Shown piece by piece: positions 1 through 7,741 of a stretch of DNA of 18,567 nucleotides. A program made the position numbers and the translations under genes. Numbering within the stretch: the stretch's first letter is position 1; each line of letters begins with the position of its first letter. This DNA is from Paracoccaceae bacterium (GTDB lineage: Bacteria; Pseudomonadota; Alphaproteobacteria; Rhodobacterales; Rhodobacteraceae). The stretch covers positions 1-18,567 of the forward strand of contig RFUP01000007.1 of assembly GCA_009922885.1 (NCBI GenBank), read 5' to 3'. The notes beneath the pieces were generated by a model. It had not been told where the DNA came from. It saw only the letters and a program-made list of their open reading frames with translations, and made no database searches.

Positions 1-1926
1 TTCCTGCATTTCCTTGAGCGGGGTCAAGCCGAAGGGAGGCCGCTGCGCGCAGGGTTGCGAGAGGCGCTGCCGGATTGCCCTGTGCCGCAGTTTCGATTCG
101 ATCCGTCGCGGCGAAAAGCCCCGGCGGCCATCGCGCTGCATCTCTACTATCCCGATCTCTGGGAGGAGTTTGCTGCGCGGATTTCCCAAGCAGAGTTTTC
201 CTTCGATCTTTTCGTGACCCTTACATGGCGTGGGGCCGAAACCACCGATTTGCACCGAAAGATCAAAGCGCGATTTCCCCAAGCATTCGTCACTGCAGTG
301 CCGAACAGGGGGAGGGATATTCTCCCCTTTCTCTCCTTGCTGAATGCTGGGGCCTTCGAGGGCTATAAGGCCGTGTTGAAGCTGCACAGCAAGAAGTCTC
401 CGCATCGCCCGGATGGGGATGACTGGCGACGGCATCTGCTGGATGGGGTGTTGCCTGCCACGGGTTCGGAAGAATTGCTCGGGCGGTTTCTTTCGGATGA
501 CGATGCCGGGCTTTGGGTGGCGGACGGGCAGGATTATCTGGTGGAGGATTGGTGGTGCGGCAATCGGGCGAAGACCGAGGCTGTGCTCCGGCGCGTTGAG
601 GCCGATAGGGCAGTCGGAAAGAATCGGTTTCCGGCCGGTTCGATCTATTGGGCCAAGCCAGGGGTGCTCCGACTGCTTCGCGCCGCCAGATTGAGCGACG
701 ACTTGTTTGAAGAGGAAAAGGGGCAGGTCGACGGAACGCTGGCCCATGCCGTAGAGCGGGCAATGGGGGGGCTGGCGGCCGCGGGCGGATGGGCTGTCCG
801 CCAAACCTCAGCGCTTGCCCCTTCGCCACCATTACCGAAGCCGCAGTTCGTGAGCGCGTTTTACCTGCCACAGTTCCATCCTATCCCCGAGAACGATCAC
901 TGGTGGGGCGCAGGCTATACGGAATGGCGCGCGACGCAGCGTGCAGCCTCGATGTTCCCCGGCCATTTGCAGCCGATGCTGCCCGGAGCGCTGGGATATT
1001 ATGACCTGCGCGCAACCGAAACGATGGCCGAGCAAGCGCGGCTGGCCAAATCCGCTGGCATCGATGCGTTTTGCGTTTACCACTACTGGTTCGATCCCAA
1101 GCGGGTGTTGGAGCGGCCGCTCGACAAACTGCTGTCGGAGCCGGATGTAGATTTCCCGTTCTATCTTTGCTGGGCCAATGAGAGTTGGCGCCGCAACTGG
1201 GATGGGTTGAGCGGTGAGGTCCTGTTGGAACAAGCCTACGCCCCCGGGTTCGGCACACGGCTGGCGCAATCAGCGCTGCCGTATATGCAGGATCCTCGCT
1301 ACGCCCGCCCGGACGGAACCAGGCCGCGCTTTATGATTTATCGCCCTGAAGATATGCCGGAACCCGCAGCGGCCGTGCACGACATGCGTGTGGCTTGGCG
1401 GCGCGCGGGGATCGGAGAGGTGGAGATCGGTGCTGTCGCCTTTCACGTTCAAGGCAGGTCTCCGGTTCCAGAGGGGACGTTCGACTTCTTTGTCGAGATG
1501 CCTCCCCATGGGCTTGTGGGCGGCGAGGAGTATCTTTTCGGCGGGCCATTGGGCAATCAGATGGGGGAAGCGAGCCCCCGAACGGATTTTCGAGGTCTGA
1601 TCTATGACTACGCCGCCGTTGCCCGCAAAGCCCTGACACCGCGCTATCGTAACACGCTACCTACGACTACGATTGCCGGTGTGATGCCGAGTTGGGATAA
1701 TACGGCGCGCCGTGGCTTGGCTGCGCATATTGCTTATGGCGGAACGCCTGCGAGTTTCCGGTTGTGGCTCCGGGGCCTACGCCGGACAGCTCTTGGAAAA
1801 TCCTATCGGCAAGAGCTTTTTATCAACGCGTGGAACGAATGGGCGGAAAAGGCGGTTCTAGAACCGTCCGAGATTTTTGGAACTGCCTATCTTGAGGTTC
1901 TGCATGACGAGGTGTGTCATGGCTAG
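1..1926 (+). CDS. Glycan-synthesis protein with RgpF-like and WbsX-like domains (5' end outside window)
   Basis: The frame is open from base 1, so the gene starts before the window; 641 residues are visible. The first codons read FLHFLERGQAEGR, which resembles the 'hyLe.G..EGR' linker common in bacterial polysaccharide glycosyltransferases. Bases about 130-800 match the RgpF (rhamnan synthesis F) pattern: HLYYPDLWEEF, then NRGRDILPFL and KLHSKKSPHR. Bases about 845-1900 match the WbsX/GH99-like family, with AFYLPQFHPIPEND, WWGAGYTEW, YHYWFDPKRVLERP, CWANESWRRNWDG and a terminal INAWNEWAE. These families occur in O-antigen, capsule and exopolysaccharide clusters, and a cytoplasmic or membrane-associated role in assembling a cell-surface glycan is inferred. 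The gene overlaps the following sulfotransferase-like gene by 8 nt, which suggests co-translation. The sugar donor and acceptor cannot be read from the sequence. A TTG at 55 is not needed as a start. Confidence 0.88.
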   Translation, partial: FLHFLERGQAEGRPLRAGLREALPDCPVPQFRFDPSRRKAPAAIALHLYYPDLWEEFAARISQAEFSFDLFVTLTWRGAETTDLHRKIKARFPQAFVTAVPNRGRDILPFLSLLNAGAFEGYKAVLKLHSKKSPHRPDGDDWRRHLLDGVLPATGSEELLGRFLSDDDAGLWVADGQDYLVEDWWCGNRAKTEAVLRRVEADRAVGKNRFPAGSIYWAKPGVLRLLRAARLSDDLFEEEKGQVDGTLAHAVERAMGGLAAAGGWAVRQTSALAPSPPLPKPQFVSAFYLPQFHPIPENDHWWGAGYTEWRATQRAASMFPGHLQPMLPGALGYYDLRATETMAEQARLAKSAGIDAFCVYHYWFDPKRVLERPLDKLLSEPDVDFPFYLCWANESWRRNWDGLSGEVLLEQAYAPGFGTRLAQSALPYMQDPRYARPDGTRPRFMIYRPEDMPEPAAAVHDMRVAWRRAGIGEVEIGAVAFHVQGRSPVPEGTFDFFVEMPPHGLVGGEEYLFGGPLGNQMGEASPRTDFRGLIYDYAAVARKALTPRYRNTLPTTTIAGVMPSWDNTARRGLAAHIAYGGTPASFRLWLRGLRRTALGKSYRQELFINAWNEWAEKAVLEPSEIFGTAYLEVLHDEVCHG

Positions 1927-2896
1927 GCTGATCCTCCACGTTGGCACCCATAAGACGGGTAGCACCGCCATTCAGGAAGCCTTCCACAGCCATCGGGACA
2001 TCTTGGCCAGGCATGGTGTGATCTATCCATCCTTCTCACCGCATGCAGGGCATCACGCCTTGCTGACGGATTGGATCCAACTCCCGAAAGCCTATTTGCA
2101 CCCGAACGGCGGCGAAGCGGGGCTCGTGGCTCTCGCCGAGGCTTGGAGAGATCAGGACGTAACGCTCGTGCTGTCCAGCGAGGAGTTCTCGCGGGGGGGC
2201 GGTGCAGGCGGGCGGGCAGACCTCGCGCGCGTCGGCGCTATTTTCTCCGATTTCGACGATGTGGTCGTTTTGTGCTTTCTGCGCGAACCGTGGACGTTTC
2301 TGCAATCCGTTTATCTCGAGATCGCTCGCGAACGCGTACCACCTGCGCCGCATGTTCTGTGCGAGACGGCAACGAAAAGCGGGATCGTGGATGGGTTGTG
2401 GGCGGATTACGGGCGGCTCCATGGGGTGTTGCGCGAGGGGTTCCCGGAAGAAAAAATCCACTTGTTGAGCTTCGAAAGCGCGTCGAGACACGATGGAGGT
2501 GTGATCGGTTACGTTTTGGCTCAATGTGGAGTTGATATTCCCGAAGAGATCAGGGCGACCCTCACGCGCGTCGAGGCAAATCGTTCGGCATTGCCGTTGC
2601 CGACATGGGCTGCCTTTGCCATTGCAGGGGGCCCTATGCCGACGGAACGTATTCGCACGGCAACGGAAGAGGCATTCAATCTGGAATTCGGTCGCGGGAA
2701 AACATCTACCATTTTCACGCCAGACGAAATCGAGGCCTTTTCCGAGGTTTCCAAATCGCGATGCGGCAACCTTCCATGGCGTTTGCCTCCATCACCGCAG
2801 GACCGGGATTGGGTCACATTAGCGCGAAACTGGATCAACCGCGCGAATCTGCCTGATGCCTATTGGGTCCGCGTGGCACGGCGCTTGGCTGGATAA
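1919..2896 (+). CDS. Sulfotransferase-like P-loop protein
   Basis: This 325-residue protein starts at ATG 1919. A GAGGTG Shine-Dalgarno lies just upstream, and the ATG overlaps the previous gene by 8 nt; a longer in-frame extension to 1877 would only add non-family residues. The N-terminus LILHVGTHKTGSTAIQ (residues 4-19) is the PAPS-binding P-loop (5'-phosphosulfate motif) of sulfotransferases. LREPWTFLQSVY (121-132) fits the 3'-phosphate-binding motif, with Arg122 and Ser130. Family members transfer sulfuryl groups from PAPS to carbohydrate or other acceptors. Placed directly behind a glycan-synthesis gene, its likely job is sulfating a surface polysaccharide; this is inferred from context. 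The C-terminal half has no motif I recognise, and the acceptor is unknown. Some proteins with this P-loop are annotated only as hypothetical. Confidence 0.78.
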   Translation: MARLILHVGTHKTGSTAIQEAFHSHRDILARHGVIYPSFSPHAGHHALLTDWIQLPKAYLHPNGGEAGLVALAEAWRDQDVTLVLSSEEFSRGGGAGGRADLARVGAIFSDFDDVVVLCFLREPWTFLQSVYLEIARERVPPAPHVLCETATKSGIVDGLWADYGRLHGVLREGFPEEKIHLLSFESASRHDGGVIGYVLAQCGVDIPEEIRATLTRVEANRSALPLPTWAAFAIAGGPMPTERIRTATEEAFNLEFGRGKTSTIFTPDEIEAFSEVSKSRCGNLPWRLPPSPQDRDWVTLARNWINRANLPDAYWVRVARRLAG

Positions 2897-2983
2897 CTGC
2901 AGCAGATAGCCAGCAGACGGGCATTTTCAGGGTCAACTACGGAAATCCACCGCCTGTTTGCGAGTAGTGGCAAGAGCTTGTGT

Positions 2984-3012
2984 TTGCCGGAAAGGCCGAA
3001 AGGATGTAACGG
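2984..3012 (+). promoter_or_regulatory. Possible sigma70-type promoter before the NDP-sugar dehydratase gene
   Basis: The 143-bp gap 2897-3039 separates the sulfotransferase-like gene from the next gene. It holds TTGCCG (2984-2989) and TAACGG (3007-3012) with a 17-bp spacer, a weak match to -35/-10 elements about 30 bp before the ATG. No convincing terminator hairpin is seen in the gap. Chance matches of this quality are common. Confidence 0.25.
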
Positions 3013-3039
3013 TCAAAGGATATTTCGTAGAGAATTTCC

Positions 3040-4938
3040 ATGCTGAGTCCTTTGTTGAACATCCTCAAACTTCCAAGACGTACGAAACGCGGAATTTACC
3101 TTCTGCTGGACACGGCTCTTGTTCCGCTGTGTCTCTTGGCAGCACACGCGCTTCGTTATGGCATGCTGGTCCCGACAAAGGCCTTGGAGGGTGACCTTGC
3201 GCTGTTCGCAATGATGGTCTTGTTAGGCGCGGCCGTTTCCTATGCGTTTCGTCTGCCATGGCTCAAGGTAACGGCACTCGAGGCGCGTGCTGTGTTCCGA
3301 GTAGCAGGTGCAGCGGGGGCACTGGCGATTGCGGCTATCGTTCTGAGTTACCTGCTTGGCCTTGCCGGGCCGCGGTCCGTTCCTTTGATTTTCGGATTTC
3401 TCTATTTTGTATGTGCGCTCGGCGCACGGTTTGCGATTGTTGCGTTGGTGCAGGTACTGGAGAGCCGTGGTTCCAACAAACAGCCCGTGGCGATTTACGG
3501 GGCTGGGGCTGCGGGGCTTCAACTTGCTTCTGCACTCAAAGCTTCAGCAGAAGTGAAGCCACTGTTTTTCGTGGACGACAATCCGAACCTGCATGGCCTT
3601 ATGATGGGCGGATTGGCGGTCTATTCCCCGCTCAGGCTGCAGGAACTGGCGGCACGCCACGGCATAAAGACGGTTCTACTGGCGATGCCTTCTGTCGATA
3701 AAGAGCGTTTGCAGCATATCAGCAAGTGGCTCGGAAATTTCGATCTCGCAGTTCAGGTGATGCCATCCTACGTCGATATCCTTTCGGGCAAGTCTGGCGA
3801 TGACACCAAGTTGCGGACTGTCAGCCCGGACGAGCTTCTTGGACGTGACAAGGTCAACCTTGAAACGGCGGAAATTGCGAAAGCCTACGCGGGCCGTGTT
3901 GTCATGGTAACGGGTGCCGGCGGCTCGATCGGTTCCGAGCTCTGCCGGCAACTCATCGAATGCAAACCCGCGCGGATCGTCTTGTTCGAGCAAGGCGAAT
4001 TCGCTCTTTATGAGATCGACCGTGATTTGCGGCCACGGGCGATGGCTGCAGGGATCACGGTATCGTCACGCCTTGGGTCCGTCACCAATCGACCCCGCGT
4101 GAGTGCCGTGATGAAGGAAGAGAAGGTCGAGATCGTCCTTCATGCCGCGGCCTACAAGCACGTGCCTCTGGTGGAGGACAACGAGCTTGAAGGTGCCAGA
4201 AACAATGTGATCGGCACTCAGATTGTGGCCGAGGTCGCCCAGACGCTTGGCGTGGAACGGTTTATCCTCGTCTCCACGGACAAAGCCGTGCGCCCGACCA
4301 ATATCATGGGCGCAACGAAGCGGATGGCCGAATTGGTCGTGCAGGATCTTGCGAACCGCATGAAACACACGAAATTCGCCATGGTTCGCTTTGGTAATGT
4401 TCTTGGATCTTCCGGTTCGGTCTTGCCGCTCTTCCAGAAGCAGATTGATGCGGGCGGCCCGGTGACTGTGACCCACCCTGAGGTAACACGGTTCTTCATG
4501 ACCATCCCGGAGGCAGCGCGCCTTGTGCTCTTGGCCGGAGCCTTCGCTCGCGGCGGTGATGTGTTCGTTCTGGACATGGGCCAACCGCGCCGCATCATCG
4601 ACATCGCGGCGCAGATGATCGCGCTAGCGGGCCGGAAGGTCTATGACCCGCAAACGGGCAAGGGCGATATCGCGATCGAGATTACCGGGCTTCGCCCTGG
4701 CGAGAAACTCTACGAAGAGCTGTTGATCGACGACGAAAGCTTGCGGGCGACGCCTCATCCGAAGATCCTGCGGGCCGAGGAAACCTATCTGTCCCAGATC
4801 GAAGTGGCCTCAATGCTGCGCGAATTGAACGCAAGTATCGAAACGACGGACACAGGTCGGTTGCGAGCATTGGTCACGGCGCGCGTGGATGGCTACCATC
4901 ATCAGGCCGAAGCGCCACTGCAAGCTGAACAAAATTAA
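3040..4938 (+). CDS. Membrane-bound NDP-sugar dehydratase/epimerase (FlaA1/CapD/WbpM family)
   Basis: This 632-residue protein starts at ATG 3040 and has the full-length architecture of WbpM/PglF-type enzymes. Four hydrophobic N-terminal segments lie at about residues 19-38, 53-70, 85-108 and 113-140. A first Rossmann-like domain has YGAGAAG (153-159). The catalytic NAD-binding SDR domain has TGAGGSIGSE (291-300). The stretch STDKAVRPTNIMGATKR (412-428) carries the Ser/Thr-Met-Lys active-site pattern (Met423, Lys427), where ordinary SDR enzymes have Tyr-Lys; this is typical of 4,6-dehydratases acting on UDP-GlcNAc-type substrates. LRPGEKLYEE (551-560) is a further family motif. Known members make 4-keto-6-deoxy amino-sugar precursors for capsule, O-antigen or glycoprotein glycans. 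It follows two glycan genes and precedes glmM, which supplies the UDP-GlcNAc route. The exact product sugar cannot be decided here. Confidence 0.93.
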   Translation: MLSPLLNILKLPRRTKRGIYLLLDTALVPLCLLAAHALRYGMLVPTKALEGDLALFAMMVLLGAAVSYAFRLPWLKVTALEARAVFRVAGAAGALAIAAIVLSYLLGLAGPRSVPLIFGFLYFVCALGARFAIVALVQVLESRGSNKQPVAIYGAGAAGLQLASALKASAEVKPLFFVDDNPNLHGLMMGGLAVYSPLRLQELAARHGIKTVLLAMPSVDKERLQHISKWLGNFDLAVQVMPSYVDILSGKSGDDTKLRTVSPDELLGRDKVNLETAEIAKAYAGRVVMVTGAGGSIGSELCRQLIECKPARIVLFEQGEFALYEIDRDLRPRAMAAGITVSSRLGSVTNRPRVSAVMKEEKVEIVLHAAAYKHVPLVEDNELEGARNNVIGTQIVAEVAQTLGVERFILVSTDKAVRPTNIMGATKRMAELVVQDLANRMKHTKFAMVRFGNVLGSSGSVLPLFQKQIDAGGPVTVTHPEVTRFFMTIPEAARLVLLAGAFARGGDVFVLDMGQPRRIIDIAAQMIALAGRKVYDPQTGKGDIAIEITGLRPGEKLYEELLIDDESLRATPHPKILRAEETYLSQIEVASMLRELNASIETTDTGRLRALVTARVDGYHHQAEAPLQAEQN

Positions 4939-5038
4939 GGCATCGGCCAGAAATCGCCCCTTTTTGTGCTGAATTGTCTTGCTGCTAGACAGGTAAGCCT
5001 GCGCGGGCTAGTGCGCTAGAAACGACTTTGGAAATCAA

Positions 5039-6382
5039 ATGACACGTTCCCTTTTTGGCACCGATGGCGTGCGCGGCCGTTCAAATACCTACCCGATGAC
5101 TGCAGATGCGGCCCTCCGGCTCGCCGCTGCAGCAGGTCGCCACTTCCGGCATGATCAGGCAGAGCACCGGGTGGTTATCGGCAAGGACACGCGGCTATCC
5201 TGCTACATGCTCGAAACGGCGCTGACGGCGGGCTTCACGTCAACGGGGATGAACGTATTCCTGCTCGGGCCAGTGCCGACGCCGGCTGTTGGCTGGCTCA
5301 CACGCTCGATGCGGGCCGATGTGGGGGTGATGATTTCTGCGAGCCACAATCCAGCCGAGGATAATGGCATCAAATTCTTCGGGCCGGACGGGTTCAAGCT
5401 TTCGGACGCGGACGAGATGTCTATCGAAAAGCTGTTCCATGAAGGCGTCGCACCTGCGCAGCCGCAGAACATCGGTCGGGCGAAGCGGCTTGATGATGCG
5501 CTGGGTCGCTACGTTGAATATGCCAAAACCACTTTCCCCCGCAGTTTGCGCCTTGATGGGCTGAAGATTGTGCTCGATTGCGCCAACGGAGCCGCTTATC
5601 GCGCCGCCCCGACGGTGCTCTGGGAACTCGGCGCGGAAGTGATTTCGCTGGGTGTGCAGCCGAATGGAACGAACATCAACGCGGGCTGTGGATCGACCCA
5701 TCCGGAACTCGCAGCCGCCAAAGTGCGTGAAACCGGAGCGCATATCGGCCTGTGCCTTGATGGCGATGCGGACCGCCTGATTGTGATTGATGAAACCGGC
5801 CACGTTGCCGACGGCGACCAGATCATGGCCTTGATCGCTACGCGGTGGGCCAAGGAAGGGCTGCTGAAAGGCGGGGCTGTTGCGGCCACCGTGATGTCGA
5901 ACCTCGGCTTTGAGCGGCACCTGAACAGTTTGGGTGTGCACCTTGAGCGGACCAATGTTGGCGACCGCTACGTGGTCGAACGGATGCGCGAGAAGGGGCT
6001 TAATCTGGGTGGCGAGCAGTCAGGGCATATCGTGATGACCGACTACGCGACCACAGGTGACGGGCTTGTGGGCGCGTTGCAAATTCTGGCGGCTCTGATC
6101 GAGAGCGGCAAACCCGCCTCGCAGCTTACCCGCGTTTTCGCACCGGTTCCGCAGAAGCTGGTGAACGTTCGTTACCAAGTGGGCCAGACCCCGCTTGATA
6201 CTGACCGCGTGAAAAACGAGATCCAAGCTGCGGAGAAGGCATTGGGCGCGCAGGGGCGCGTGCTGATCCGAAAATCTGGCACCGAACCTCTCATCCGGAT
6301 CATGGCCGAGGCCGAAAGCAGCGAACTTCTGCATGCGACCATTGACAGGATCAAGTCAGCGGTCGAGGAAGTCACTGCCTAA
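5039..6382 (+). CDS. glmM: Phosphoglucosamine mutase GlmM
   Basis: GlmM converts glucosamine-6-phosphate to glucosamine-1-phosphate in the cytoplasm, on the route to UDP-GlcNAc for peptidoglycan, lipid A and surface glycans. The 447-residue length is normal for the family. Visible motifs are GTDGVRG (7-13), the phosphoserine loop ISASHNP with Ser102 as the residue phosphorylated in the family, the Mg2+-binding DGDADR (241-246), the sugar-binding GGEQSGH (324-330) and the phosphate-binding RKSGTEPLIR (411-420). It starts at ATG 5039 with a modest GGAA upstream. The 100-bp gap to the preceding gene shows a short T-run (4961-4965) but no hairpin, so read-through from the polysaccharide genes is possible. 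The PPP-type phosphatase gene follows 19 bp downstream, likely in the same transcript. Confidence 0.97.
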   Translation: MTRSLFGTDGVRGRSNTYPMTADAALRLAAAAGRHFRHDQAEHRVVIGKDTRLSCYMLETALTAGFTSTGMNVFLLGPVPTPAVGWLTRSMRADVGVMISASHNPAEDNGIKFFGPDGFKLSDADEMSIEKLFHEGVAPAQPQNIGRAKRLDDALGRYVEYAKTTFPRSLRLDGLKIVLDCANGAAYRAAPTVLWELGAEVISLGVQPNGTNINAGCGSTHPELAAAKVRETGAHIGLCLDGDADRLIVIDETGHVADGDQIMALIATRWAKEGLLKGGAVAATVMSNLGFERHLNSLGVHLERTNVGDRYVVERMREKGLNLGGEQSGHIVMTDYATTGDGLVGALQILAALIESGKPASQLTRVFAPVPQKLVNVRYQVGQTPLDTDRVKNEIQAAEKALGAQGRVLIRKSGTEPLIRIMAEAESSELLHATIDRIKSAVEEVTA

Positions 6383-6401
6383 GAAATAGGGAGTGGCTCA
6401 G

Positions 6402-7199
6402 GTGAAATCGCTGTTATCCCGCTTCATCAAGCGCGATCGCGTTGCAGAAGTCGCCCTGGCGGCGCCCGAGGTGCTTGCATATTCATCTAGCATCGAGCCT
6501 GACCAACCGTTCACCGCGATAGGGGATGTGCATGGGCGGCAGGATTTGCTCTCGGCTCTCGTGGGTAAGTTGGAACAGGAAGCACCTGGCCAACCTCTGC
6601 TTCTTGTGGGCGATTTTGTAGACCGTGGCCCCGAGAGCGCCGAGGTATTGAGCTATGTGAAATCGCTCCATGATAGCCGTGCGCAGACGATCGTTCTGAA
6701 GGGCAACCACGAGCAAATGCTTCTGGATTTTATCGACGATCCAGCAGGGCGCGGTTTGCGCTGGATCGATTTCGGTGGGCGCGAAACGATGCTGAGTTTC
6801 GGCGTTGAAGCGCCGGGTCCGAAGCCTGATCTTGAGGATATCACGGAAGCCGCGTTGGAGTTGGAAACCAAGATGGGCAAGGAGCTGGTTGCCTGGATCC
6901 GCGACCTGCCCACACGGTGGCGGACCGGTAATGTGATCTGCGTTCATGCGGCTTTGGATCCTGCGCGAAAGCCGGAAGATCAAAGCGACCGGAGCGTGCT
7001 TTGGGGCCATGCCGACTTCTTCACCAAGACGCGGCAAGACGGGCTTTGGGTTCTGCACGGGCACACGATTTTTGCCGAGGCCCATGCGCACTCCGGCCGC
7101 ATCGCTTGCGATACCGGGGCCTATCAGACGGGCAAGCTGACGGCCGCGCTCGTGGGCCAAGGATCGGCTGAGCGCGCCGTACGATTCCTGACCGCCTAA
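6402..7199 (+). CDS. PPP-type metallophosphatase (serine/threonine phosphatase-like)
   Basis: This 265-residue protein carries the signature of the PPP/ApaH-like metallophosphoesterase family: GDVHGR (41-46), GDFVDRGP (70-77), GNHE (101-104), a metal-ligand His in CVHAALD (His182) and HGHT (219-222). These residues bind two metal ions in known members, which dephosphorylate phosphoproteins or cleave dinucleoside polyphosphates. I prefer GTG 6402 as the start because AGGGAG lies 8 nt upstream; the in-frame GTG at 6393 would overlap this Shine-Dalgarno. The gene follows glmM closely. It ends in a 4-bp convergent overlap with the DUF3726 gene on the other strand. The substrate is not determined by the sequence; protein phosphatase activity is a family-level guess. 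Confidence 0.88.
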   Translation: MKSLLSRFIKRDRVAEVALAAPEVLAYSSSIEPDQPFTAIGDVHGRQDLLSALVGKLEQEAPGQPLLLVGDFVDRGPESAEVLSYVKSLHDSRAQTIVLKGNHEQMLLDFIDDPAGRGLRWIDFGGRETMLSFGVEAPGPKPDLEDITEAALELETKMGKELVAWIRDLPTRWRTGNVICVHAALDPARKPEDQSDRSVLWGHADFFTKTRQDGLWVLHGHTIFAEAHAHSGRIACDTGAYQTGKLTAALVGQGSAERAVRFLTA

Positions 7200-7741
7200 T
7201 CGTTATCCGAAAGCCCTGCGCCCGCGCCCGCGAGACGGCTTGCTTCGGTGGCTGGGGCGTAGGTGCGGGCGGCGAGTTCGGTCAGGCGTTGCAGGGTGGC
7301 TTCGCTCACTGTCGGCCGTGTTGTGCGCGACAAGGGGTTCCCGCCATCGGTCAGACCAAACGCAAAGCTAAATGCGCCACCCGTTGAGACATGGGAAACA
7401 GCGCCATCAGCAGCAAAGTTGAAGCGCTCGTCAGGCAAGGTAAGGGTGCAAGGCTGCCGCCGCGCCACCAATGCGGCGAAGGGGGCCAGAAGCAGAGGCA
7501 CTTCCGCAGCGGGGATTGTTCCAGCCTCAGGTGCATCTGCCAGTGCCACGCCCAGGCTGAGGCTTTGCCCACCCGTTTCGAGATCGGCCAACACCAGGCC
7601 CGCGCCGTCAAATCCATGTGCGGATAGCCAGCGGGCGGCAAAGCCTGCTTCTTCTGCCAAACCCCAAGGCAAGCCCGCCCCGCGTGCCGCCTTCTTGCAA
7701 AGGCCCTCAACCTCGCCAAGCGACAACTTCACTCCGGCCAT
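7196..7741 (-). CDS. DUF3726 domain protein
   Basis: This 181-residue protein has the N-terminal pattern SLGEVEGLCKKAARGAG followed by WGLAEEAG, which I associate with the DUF3726 family of proteobacterial proteins of unknown function. The rest is Ala/Leu-rich with several Gly-Gly turns; no signal peptide, membrane helix or catalytic motif is evident, so a soluble protein is likely. Its ATG sits inside the end of the 568-residue gene (13-nt overlap), so it is probably translationally coupled as the last gene of a three-gene leftward operon led by the M19-like protein. Its stop overlaps the phosphatase gene on the opposite strand by 4 bp. No function is proposed. Confidence 0.85.
   Translation of the reverse strand: MAGVKLSLGEVEGLCKKAARGAGLPWGLAEEAGFAARWLSAHGFDGAGLVLADLETGGQSLSLGVALADAPEAGTIPAAEVPLLLAPFAALVARRQPCTLTLPDERFNFAADGAVSHVSTGGAFSFAFGLTDGGNPLSRTTRPTVSEATLQRLTELAARTYAPATEASRLAGAGAGLSDND

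Noticed and set aside
55..57. TTG as start of the first gene
   Set aside because: The frame is open to base 1 and the preceding codons fit the EGR-type linker of the family, so the gene is cut by the window edge.
4939..5038. Terminator or promoter between the NDP-sugar dehydratase gene and glmM
   Set aside because: A T-run at 4961-4965 is not preceded by a convincing stem, and no good -35/-10 pair was found.
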